From assembly GCF_018130145.1 (NCBI RefSeq), contig NZ_JAFCMB010000025.1, forward strand, positions 18,291-82,290: a stretch of 64,000 nucleotides of DNA, given 5' to 3'. How positions within the stretch are numbered: position 1 is the stretch's first letter; every line of letters starts with the position of its first letter. Both the position numbers and the translations under genes were made by a program. Shown here piece after piece: positions 57,678 through 64,000 of the stretch. The notes under the pieces are model-generated. The model made no database searches, was not told the origin of the DNA, and saw only the letters and a program-made list of their open reading frames with translations. Origin of the DNA: Bradyrhizobium sp. AUGA SZCCT0176 (GTDB taxonomy: Bacteria; Pseudomonadota; Alphaproteobacteria; Rhizobiales; Xanthobacteraceae).

Positions 57678-58226
57678 ATGATCGACAGCCAGCAAGCTTC
57701 CGAGGCGCTCGCGGATATCAGGGAGATCGCGCGCCGCGTCCGCCAGTCGCGGATCTACAATCTGGCGAGCCTGCTCATGATCATGTGGGGCGCGCTGGTG
57801 TTCATCGCCAATGCCGCCTCGTTCGGCTGGCCGCGCCATGCCGGCTACATCTGGATCGCGGTCAATGTGGTCGGCCTCGCGGGCTCGTTCGTGGTCAGCG
57901 CCTTCACCCATTCGCGGACCGGCGTGCGCACCTTCGACCTGCGGACGCTGATGGCGTTCCTGCTGTTCTTCGCCTTCGGGCTCGCCACCTGCATGCTCGC
58001 CCATTTCGGGCCGCGCGAGCTCGGCGTGTTCTGGGCGATCTATTTCATGCTGTTCTATACCATCGCCGGGCTCTGGGTCGGCCTCGCCTTTGTCGTCATC
58101 GGCGTCGGCATCTCCGCGCTGACGTTGATCGGTTATTTCCTGGCCGGCAACTGGTTCGAGCCATGGATGGCGATCGTGAATGGCGGCGGGCTCGTGCTGG
58201 GCGGCCTCTGGATGCGCCGGGAATAG
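57678..58226 (+). CDS. Multi-helix membrane protein of unknown function
   Basis: A 182-residue protein with a soluble N-terminal helix (ASEALADIREIARRVRQSRI) and five to six membrane helices (for example LLMIMWGALVFIANAASFGW and LMAFLLFFAFGLATCMLAHF). The ATG at 57678 has GGGGAAGG just upstream. It stops 2 bases before the small regulator gene (58229), so the two are one operon, and the pairing suggests the regulator controls it. A frame extension to 57564 is not supported. No transport or enzyme motif is seen. Confidence 0.78.
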   Translation: MIDSQQASEALADIREIARRVRQSRIYNLASLLMIMWGALVFIANAASFGWPRHAGYIWIAVNVVGLAGSFVVSAFTHSRTGVRTFDLRTLMAFLLFFAFGLATCMLAHFGPRELGVFWAIYFMLFYTIAGLWVGLAFVVIGVGISALTLIGYFLAGNWFEPWMAIVNGGGLVLGGLWMRRE

Positions 58227-58228
58227 CG

Positions 58229-58531
58229 ATGACCGGGCTCGACGACATCATCCACCAGCCGCTGCGCTTGCGAATCATGGCCGCCCTGAACGCGCTGCCG
58301 CCGGGTACCGGGCTCGAATTCGCCAAGCTGAAAAAGCTGACCGGCGCCACCGACGGCAATCTCGGCGCCCATATCGAGACGCTGTCGAAGGCCGGCTATG
58401 TCGCTGTCGACAAGGCCTTTGTCGGCAAGAAGCCGCAGACCACGGTGACCGCGACCGCGGCCGGCCGCGGCGCCTTCGCCCGCCATGTCGCGATGCTGCA
58501 GGAAATCATCGCGGGGCAACCACCTGAATGA
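58229..58531 (+). CDS. Winged-helix transcriptional regulator (ArsR/MarR-like)
   Basis: A 100-residue DNA-binding protein. MTGLDDIIHQPLRLRIMAAL is the classic first helix, then ALPPGTGLEFAKLKKLTGAT (turn and second helix), DGNLGAHIETLSKAGYVAVD (recognition helix) and a wing KAFVGKKPQTTVTATAAGRG. No metal-binding Cys pair is present, so it is not an ordinary ArsR metal sensor. It likely autoregulates the small operon with the membrane protein genes on both sides. It starts 2 bases past the 58226 stop and is followed 22 bases later by 58554. Confidence 0.85.
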   Translation: MTGLDDIIHQPLRLRIMAALNALPPGTGLEFAKLKKLTGATDGNLGAHIETLSKAGYVAVDKAFVGKKPQTTVTATAAGRGAFARHVAMLQEIIAGQPPE

Positions 58532-58553
58532 ATTCGCGGCCAGGGAGCCCGAC

Positions 58554-59072
58554 ATGCAAACCGCCATTGCCATCCTCACCCACACGCCGCCATGGGTCTT
58601 CGTCCTGCTGGCACTGCTGATATGGCAGGGATGCATGGCGTTGCGGCCGCGCTCGCAGCCGCTGGCGCGGATGCTGATTGTGCCTGCGGTGTTTTTTCTG
58701 ATGGGTCTTTCCCGGCTGGTGCTGGGCGGAAAATCGATCGGCCTGCTGCTGGTCTGGGTGGCCAGTGCGACCGCGTTCGCCGCGCTGGCGCTCTACACCG
58801 GGCCGCGGTCGGTGACGATCGACGGCGAAACCGGCCGTATCCTGCGCCCCGGCAGCGTGGTTCCCCTGATGCGCAACCTCACGGTCTTCATGCTGCAATA
58901 TGCCGTCGCTGTCGTGACGGCGATGAAACTGGGCGCCATCTGGGAAGTGGCCGCGGCGGGGCAGGCGGTGTCAGGCGCCTGTGCCGGCTATTTCCTGGGC
59001 TGGACGATTGCATTGTTGCGCAGCTATCGGGCGCGCCTGGCGGTGCCGGCTACGCCCCAGCAAATCAGTTGA
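58554..59072 (+). CDS. Membrane protein, DUF6622-like
   Basis: A 172-residue protein with about five membrane helices (ILTHTPPWVFVLLALLIWQG at the start, MLIVPAVFFLMGLSRLVLGG). It opens with the short H-T-P-x-W-V pattern that I associate with DUF6622, but I am not sure of the family. A conserved ITIDG-like turn (VTIDGETGRIL) sits between helices 3 and 4. GGGAG precedes the ATG at 6 bases. It follows the winged-helix regulator by 22 bases and probably belongs to the same operon. The function is unknown. Confidence 0.72.
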   Translation: MQTAIAILTHTPPWVFVLLALLIWQGCMALRPRSQPLARMLIVPAVFFLMGLSRLVLGGKSIGLLLVWVASATAFAALALYTGPRSVTIDGETGRILRPGSVVPLMRNLTVFMLQYAVAVVTAMKLGAIWEVAAAGQAVSGACAGYFLGWTIALLRSYRARLAVPATPQQIS

Positions 59073-59141
59073 TATCCCCTTGCAGACAGCGGGAGATTCG
59101 TGCGACCGACTGGCCATCGGTTCCCACATCTGGCTCCAGTC

Positions 59142-60416
59142 ATGAACATCCTCCTGCTCGGTTCCGGCGGCCGCGAACATGCTCTGGCGTGGAAGATCGC
59201 CGCGTCCCCGCTGCTGACCAAATTGTGGTGCGCGCCGGGCAATGCCGGCATCGCCAAGGACGCCGAATGCGTCGCCATCGACATCACCGACCATCCGGCC
59301 GTGATCGATTTCTGTAAGGCGCACAAGGTGGATTTCGTGGTGGTCGGCCCGGATGCGCCGATCGCCGCCGGGATCGTCGACGATCTCAACGCCGCGGGCT
59401 TCAAGGCGTTTGGGCCCACCCAGGCTGCGGGCCGGCTGGAGAGCTCAAAGACCTTCACCAAGAATCTGTGCCGCGACAACAACATCCCGACCGCGGCCTA
59501 TGAACATTTCACCGACGCGGCAAAGGCAAAAGCCTATATCCGCAAGCAGGGCGCGCCGATCGTGATCAAGGCCGACGGTCTTGCCGCCGGCAAGGGCGTC
59601 GTCGTGGCGATGAGCGAAGCCGAGGCGCTTGATGCCGTCGACATGATGTTCGGCGGCGGTTTCGGCGAGGCGGGCGCCGAGGTCGTGGTCGAGGAATTCA
59701 TGGTGGGCGAGGAGGCCTCGTTCTTTGCGCTGTGCGACGGCGAGCACGCGTTGCCGCTGGCGACCGCGCAGGACCACAAGCGCGCCTTCGACGGCGACCA
59801 GGGCCCGAACACCGGCGGCATGGGCGCCTATTCCCCGGCGCCGGTTATGACGGAAGCGATGTGCACGCGCGTCATGAACGAGATGATCTATCCGACGCTG
59901 CGCGCGCTCAAAGCGATGGGATCGCCCTACAAGGGCGTGCTCTTTGCCGGCGTGATGGTGACGAGGGACGGCCCGAAACTCGTCGAATACAACGCCCGCT
60001 TCGGTGATCCGGAAACCCAGGTGCTGGTGATGCGGATGATGTCGGATCTGTTGCCGGCGCTGATCGCCAGCGCCGACGGGCAACTAAAGAATTTCAGCCT
60101 GCGCTGGTTCGACGATGCGGCGTTGACCGTGATCATGGCGACCAGGGGTTATCCCGGCAGCTACGGCAAAGGCTCGGCGATCTCTGGCCTGGACGACGCC
60201 GCCAAGGTCGAGGGCGTCGAAATCTTCCACGCCGGAACGATCGCGAAAGACGGAAAAATTCTCGCCAGCGGCGGCCGCGTGCTCAACGTCTGCGCCATGG
60301 GCAAGACGGTGACCGAAGCGCAGCAGCGCGCCTATGCGGCCGTCGACCGCATCAACTGGCCGGAAGGCTTCTGCCGCCGCGACATCGGCTGGCAGGCGGT
60401 GGCGCGGGAGCGCTGA
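59142..60416 (+). CDS. purD: Phosphoribosylamine-glycine ligase PurD
   Basis: A 424-residue ATP-grasp enzyme of purine synthesis, making glycinamide ribonucleotide. N-terminal MNILLLGSGGREHALAWKIA, then VVVGPDAPIAAGIVDDLNAA, the ATP-grasp core (IVIKADGLAAGKGVVVAMSE, VVVEEFMVGEEASFFALCDG), PNTGGMGAYSPAPV, and NARFGDPETQVL. Full length. I start at the ATG 59142 where homology begins; it has no good ribosome-binding site, and the frame is open to 59100. It is a stand-alone gene, about 70 bases after the previous stop. Confidence 0.96.
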   Translation: MNILLLGSGGREHALAWKIAASPLLTKLWCAPGNAGIAKDAECVAIDITDHPAVIDFCKAHKVDFVVVGPDAPIAAGIVDDLNAAGFKAFGPTQAAGRLESSKTFTKNLCRDNNIPTAAYEHFTDAAKAKAYIRKQGAPIVIKADGLAAGKGVVVAMSEAEALDAVDMMFGGGFGEAGAEVVVEEFMVGEEASFFALCDGEHALPLATAQDHKRAFDGDQGPNTGGMGAYSPAPVMTEAMCTRVMNEMIYPTLRALKAMGSPYKGVLFAGVMVTRDGPKLVEYNARFGDPETQVLVMRMMSDLLPALIASADGQLKNFSLRWFDDAALTVIMATRGYPGSYGKGSAISGLDDAAKVEGVEIFHAGTIAKDGKILASGGRVLNVCAMGKTVTEAQQRAYAAVDRINWPEGFCRRDIGWQAVARER

Positions 60417-60513
60417 CAGCACCTGCAATCCGCGCAACGCTTCCCCGCGCGTTGGCCCACTGGACACGCATATGTTGCGCTGTCCAAAATCGCCAAAACG
60501 GAGGAACTGCCTG

Positions 60514-61356
60514 ATGGCGATTATCGATTCCCAGGTTCACGCCTATGAGGCGAACACATCGAAGCGGCCCTGGGATACGGTGCCGAACTGGCCCGATCAC
60601 GTCACCGGTGACGAGATGGTGGCGGCGATGGACAAGGTCGGCGTCGACGGCGCGATCTTCATCTCGGCCTTTTCGATGTACCGCTACGACGCCAGCTATG
60701 CCGTGGAAGTGGCGCGCGCCCATCCCGGCCGGCTCGCCATCGTCAAGCCGGTCGATCCTGACAATCCTGATGTGGCCGATGTCGTCGCCGACTGGAAGAA
60801 GACGCCGGGCGCCGTCGGAATCCGCATCATGCTGCGGAAGGATTCCGGGCGCGCGCCTGATGACCCCGGCCTCGACCGCATCCTGCGCGCGGCGGTCCGC
60901 CATGATTTTCCGGTCAACATCCTGTGCTGGGACAATCTCGACGCCGGCACTGCGGTCATCGATCGCCATCCCGACGTCAGGTTCATTGTCGATCATCTCG
61001 GCATCCTGCAGCCGCGCGTGCCGCCGGCGCCGCCGCAGCCCTGGGCCGAACTGCCGAAAGTGCTGGCGCTCGCCAGGCGCAAGAATGCCGTGATCAAGGT
61101 CAGCGGCGCCTGCACGCTGTCCCGCGAGCCGTATCCGTATCCCGACATCTGGGATCCGCTGGCCCGCGTGTTTGAAGCCTGGGGTTTCGACCGCTGCCTG
61201 TGGGGCACCGACTGGACCCGCGCCTTCGCCGTCGTCAATTACGAGCAGGCCGTCACGCCCTTCCTCAAGACGGATCGCCTCAGTGACACCGAGCGGGCCA
61301 TGCTGATGGGTGGTGCCTGCGCCAAGGCCTATGGCTGGTCACCGAGCAAGGGTTAG
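60514..61356 (+). CDS. Amidohydrolase family protein (TIM-barrel, lactonase-like)
   Basis: A 280-residue metal-dependent hydrolase of the amidohydrolase-2 type. IIDSQVHAYEANTSKRPWDT contains an H-x-Y variant of the usual H-x-H metal motif (only one His visible there). VDHLGILQPRVPPAPPQPW holds the central His, and WGTDWTRAF holds the catalytic Asp. Relatives act as lactonases or decarboxylases on aromatic or sugar lactones. GGAGG lies 9 bases before the ATG. The frame extends upstream to 60334 without support. The missing first His may alter metal binding, which deserves a check. Confidence 0.85.
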   Translation: MAIIDSQVHAYEANTSKRPWDTVPNWPDHVTGDEMVAAMDKVGVDGAIFISAFSMYRYDASYAVEVARAHPGRLAIVKPVDPDNPDVADVVADWKKTPGAVGIRIMLRKDSGRAPDDPGLDRILRAAVRHDFPVNILCWDNLDAGTAVIDRHPDVRFIVDHLGILQPRVPPAPPQPWAELPKVLALARRKNAVIKVSGACTLSREPYPYPDIWDPLARVFEAWGFDRCLWGTDWTRAFAVVNYEQAVTPFLKTDRLSDTERAMLMGGACAKAYGWSPSKG

Positions 61357-61379
61357 CGCATTTCAGCAAGGTCGCGGCC

Positions 61380-62054
61380 CTAGCTCGGGGATTGCTTCCC
61401 ATTGACCATCGAAAGAACCGTGCGGGCGAGATCGGCGGGGGAATCCACCAGCTGGTCTGCGCCAGCCGTCTCAAGTTCGTCCCTTGTGCCATAACCCCAG
61501 AGCACGCCGAGACCGCGCATTCCGACCGCGTGGGCGCCGGCAATATCATGCCGGCGATCGCCGACCATCAGGCTGTGAGACGGCGAAAGACCGTGCCTGG
61601 ACAGGATATGGGCAAGCAGCTCGGGCTTGTGATCCAGCTCGCCGCTCGGCACTGAGCCATGGATGCCATCGAAGTATCTGGCAAACCCCAGATGCTCCAG
61701 AATGCGGCTCGCGAAAATCTCCCGCTTCGACGTCGCGAGATAGATCCGCAATCCGCATCGCTTCATCTCTGCAAGGCAGTTGCCAATTCCCGGATAAGGC
61801 ACGCTGCCGAGAAACCCGCTTTCACCGTAGTGCTGACGATAGGCAATGACTGCTTCACCGACCCGGTCGTCTCCATGTGACTGCAGCAAGCTTTGCATGA
61901 TCTCTTCGAGCGGCGGCCCGATGATGTGTCTTATGTCGAGAGTTTCACCCGGTTCATGTCCAAGGGCGCGCAGCGCCGCCAGGCAGCTTGCCAGAATGCC
62001 GGGATACGAATCGATCAGGGTGCCGTCGAGATCCAGAAGAACGGAGCACGTCAT
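61380..62054 (-). CDS. HAD-family phosphatase (Gph-like)
   Basis: A 224-residue haloacid-dehalogenase-fold phosphatase. Motif I is VLLDLDGTLIDSYPG at the N terminus with both Asp. A helical cap domain with RHIIGPPLEEIM follows, then motif II/III LYLATSKREIFAS with Thr-Ser and Lys, and motif IV MVGDRRHDIAGAHAVG. Gph-like proteins hydrolyse phosphoglycolate or other small phosphoesters; the exact substrate is not given by motifs. It is convergent with the amidohydrolase gene (23 bases between stops) and divergent from the sensor kinase. Confidence 0.9.
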   Translation of the reverse strand: MTCSVLLDLDGTLIDSYPGILASCLAALRALGHEPGETLDIRHIIGPPLEEIMQSLLQSHGDDRVGEAVIAYRQHYGESGFLGSVPYPGIGNCLAEMKRCGLRIYLATSKREIFASRILEHLGFARYFDGIHGSVPSGELDHKPELLAHILSRHGLSPSHSLMVGDRRHDIAGAHAVGMRGLGVLWGYGTRDELETAGADQLVDSPADLARTVLSMVNGKQSPS

Positions 62055-62250
62055 GATCCAAAGCTAGCGGCCAAGGCAAACCTGTACAAGTTTGTTTGAT
62101 TTCGTTCCTGCGTCGGTCATTCGCGGCAAGGCAATGCAGCAGCAGGTCCAGCCATGTCGTGGTGAGGTCTCATCCGGCGCAGCCGCCGCCCCATTTCCCG
62201 TTACTAGCCTAAGCCGATCCGATGGCTTATCTTAAGGCCCGGGGCAGGCA

Positions 62251-63756
62251 ATGACAGCACGTTCTGGAGCAGGCGGCGGATCGAAAAAGCCGCAAAGCCG
62301 TACGGCGAAGCCGCGAAAGCGCAGCATTGCGCCAAAGGTCGCGCGCGTCTCCAGGTCAGCGAAAACGGACGTCGAAAATCCAGCGCAAACCGAAGTCGAG
62401 CAACTTGCCCTCGAACTTCAGCAAGCCAGAGAGCGCCAGGCCGCGACATCCGAGGTCCTGAGCCTCATCGCCGATGCGCCGACCGATCTTGCGCCGGTGT
62501 TCGACCGGATCGTCAGGAACGCAGCGCGGCTCTGCCAGAGCGTGCTGAGCGCCGTCTACCGCCGGGAGGGGGACCACGTCCACCTGGTCGCGCACGATCA
62601 GTTTTCAGCGGCATCGGTGGCGGCGGTGCGCAAAGCCTATCCGGCTCCGCTCACCAGCAAGAATCTGATCTCGGTGGCGATCCGCGAGCGGCGCGTCGTG
62701 CATGAGCCGGATGTGCTGGTCTCCGGCGGCTACAGCGAACTGCAGAAGACATCGGGCTATCGCAGCATCCTGATCATGCCGATGCTGCGCGACGAGGTTG
62801 CGATCGGCGCGATCGCGGTGATGCGGCTGGAGCCGCAATTATTCCCCAGGGCGCAGGTCGAACTCTTGAAGACCTTTGCCGGGCAGGCGGTCATCGCCAT
62901 CGAGAACACGCGGCTGTTCACCGAGTTGCAGGAACGCAGCCGGCAGCTGTCGCAATCGCTTGACGATTTGCGCGCCGCGCAGGGCAGTCTGGTACAGACC
63001 GAGAAATTGGCCGCGCTGGGGCGGCTGGTGGCGGGCGTCGCGCACGAGATCAACACCCCCGTCGGCACCAGCCTCACCGTGGCCTCGGCATTGATCGACA
63101 AGACCAAGCGATTTGAAGCCGATGTCGCCAAGGGCGACGTGCGCCGCTCGACGCTCTCGGAATTCATTGCGGCCAGCCGCGAGGCGGCGTCGCAGATCAT
63201 GTTCAATCTTGGCAACGCGGTCGAGCTGATCCAGTCGTTCAAGCAGGTTGCCGCCGATCGCAACGTTTCGGATCGCAGGCGCTTCGATCTCGGCGAGGTG
63301 ACCGAGCAGGTCGTCAGGGGACTACGGTACGGGCTGCAAGGTCAAAATCTGACGGTCGCCGTCGAATGCGAACCCGATCTTGCCATGAACAGCTATCCCG
63401 GACCTTACGGCCAGGTGCTCACCAATCTGGTTCTCAATTCCGCGGCGCACGCCTTCCCGGACGGCGGCCGGGGATCGGTCCATATTGCGGCGCAGGCATC
63501 GGGCAAGGGCAATGTCGAGGTGCTGTTTTCAGATGACGGCTGCGGCATGACCCCGGAGGTCAAGCGCCAGGTGTTCGACCCGTTTTTCACGACCCGGCGC
63601 GACCAGGGCAACACCGGCCTCGGGTTGCACATCGTCCACAACATCGTGACCAATCGTCTGGGCGGCCGGATTCATCTGGAAACCAAACCCGGTGCTGGAA
63701 CGAAAATCCAGATCATCATGCCGCGCGAAGCGCCGCGGGAGTCGGCGGCGGAGTAG
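62251..63756 (+). CDS. GAF-domain sensor histidine kinase
   Basis: A 501-residue soluble histidine kinase. A basic N-terminal tail (about 1-45), a short coiled coil, and a GAF domain (about 75-220; LSLIADAPTDLAPVFDRIVR, RSILIMPMLRDEVAIGAIAV) precede the H box GRLVAGVAHEINTPVGTSLT with phospho-acceptor His265. N box LTNLVLNSAAHAFPDGGRG and G boxes DDGCGMTPEV, TGLGLHIVHN complete the ATPase domain. There are no membrane helices, so it senses a cytoplasmic ligand or redox/light signal via GAF, but no heme or bilin Cys is obvious. No response regulator gene is adjacent. GGGGCAGG lies just before the ATG. Confidence 0.92.
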   Translation: MTARSGAGGGSKKPQSRTAKPRKRSIAPKVARVSRSAKTDVENPAQTEVEQLALELQQARERQAATSEVLSLIADAPTDLAPVFDRIVRNAARLCQSVLSAVYRREGDHVHLVAHDQFSAASVAAVRKAYPAPLTSKNLISVAIRERRVVHEPDVLVSGGYSELQKTSGYRSILIMPMLRDEVAIGAIAVMRLEPQLFPRAQVELLKTFAGQAVIAIENTRLFTELQERSRQLSQSLDDLRAAQGSLVQTEKLAALGRLVAGVAHEINTPVGTSLTVASALIDKTKRFEADVAKGDVRRSTLSEFIAASREAASQIMFNLGNAVELIQSFKQVAADRNVSDRRRFDLGEVTEQVVRGLRYGLQGQNLTVAVECEPDLAMNSYPGPYGQVLTNLVLNSAAHAFPDGGRGSVHIAAQASGKGNVEVLFSDDGCGMTPEVKRQVFDPFFTTRRDQGNTGLGLHIVHNIVTNRLGGRIHLETKPGAGTKIQIIMPREAPRESAAE

Positions 63757-63774
63757 GGCGGGCTCTCACGCCTT

Positions 63775-63875
63775 GTCATTCCGGGGCGCGCGTAGCGCGA
63801 GCCCGGAATCCATCAGGCCACATGCACGGTCGCACCATGGATTCCGGGCTCTCGCTTCGCGAGCCCCGGAATGAC
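63775..63875. repeat. Long inverted repeat (GTCATTCCGGGG family)
   Basis: Outer arms GTCATTCCGGGG and CCCCGGAATGAC, with inner GAGCCCGGAATCCAT and ATGGATTCCGGGCTC. It lies 19 bases beyond the sensor kinase stop and may terminate it. From 63876 to the window end no gene is supported. Confidence 0.85.
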
Positions 63876-64000
63876 GGAGGAGAGAGGTGCGACAAATTAA
63901 CCCGACGGGCAAAATTCCACTTTCCTCGTCGGGCAAATCAGCGGTTTGAATCGTCGCGTCCCGCCCGACAAGAGGGGCGTGCGCACGTCACGAACGCGCG

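Overview
The window looks like a chromosomal segment of a Bradyrhizobium-type alphaproteobacterium (Nitrobacteraceae; Rhodopseudomonas or Afipia relatives are not excluded). The evidence is high GC, TTG/GTG starts behind good Shine-Dalgarno sequences, a groESL operon with a CIRCE operator, a cbb3 oxidase (fix/cco) cluster, a hisZ-hisG pair, a DUF4170-DUF374-waaA-lpxK block, small-protein families common in bradyrhizobia (DUF2093, DUF6101, DUF6894), and many dispersed palindromic repeats. No rRNA, tRNA, CRISPR array, transposase or phage module was seen. Family names come from motif recognition by eye, without any database search.

Layout. 1-2.3 kb (+): a 5'-truncated class III adenylate cyclase coupled by a 4-base overlap to a UrtA-like periplasmic binding protein. 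2.4-11 kb (-): dCMP deaminase, tandem hotdog thioesterase, amidase, heavy-metal RND pump with adaptor, and a Bug-type binding protein. 11-13.85 kb: AT-richer, with an orphan gene, a small secreted protein, gene remnants and several repeats. 13.9-22.6 kb (-): ccoN-O-Q-P, a 72-residue membrane protein, a DUF2189 protein, ccoI and ccoS, then a GMC oxidoreductase. The oxidase operon carries the copper ATPase and maturation gene but no ccoG or ccoH.

23-25.2 kb (+): a conserved gene, PPK2 and an exported protein. 25.3-28.3 kb: a broken acetyltransferase and a dense set of ten tiny genes (zinc ribbons, helix-turn-helix, membrane and ribbon-helix-helix-like proteins). 28.7-31.7 kb (-): a FAD oxidoreductase interrupted by one in-frame TGA, and an exported protein. 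32-33.5 kb (+): an unusual fusion of a cytoplasmic alpha/beta hydrolase, a transmembrane helix and a periplasmic GH108-type muramidase. 33.5-36 kb (-): groES-groEL.

36-41.8 kb: lipoprotein, CheZ-type phosphatase, L,D-transpeptidase, DUF2076 protein, and a YdjC/HpnK-like deacetylase paired with an ArnC-like glycosyltransferase. 42-47.5 kb: hisZ-hisG, rsmE, an exported protein with ubiA, and DUF6101. 47.7-53.3 kb (+): a tightly packed run of PmbA/TldD protease, inositol monophosphatase family protein, DUF4170, DUF374 acyltransferase, waaA and lpxK, finishing the Kdo-lipid A inner core. 53.4-63.8 kb: DUF2093, a DLH-like protein lacking the usual nucleophile, xseA, alpha/beta hydrolase, a membrane-protein/regulator/membrane-protein trio, purD, an amidohydrolase, a HAD phosphatase and a GAF sensor histidine kinase.

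The intergenic spaces are colonised by at least four palindromic repeat families. Several copies abut gene ends, and one supplies the stop codon of lpxK. The most novel candidates are the hydrolase-muramidase fusion, the TGA-interrupted oxidoreductase, the cyclase/binding-protein pair, the cbb3 cluster with non-standard partners, and the cluster of tiny zinc-ribbon genes.
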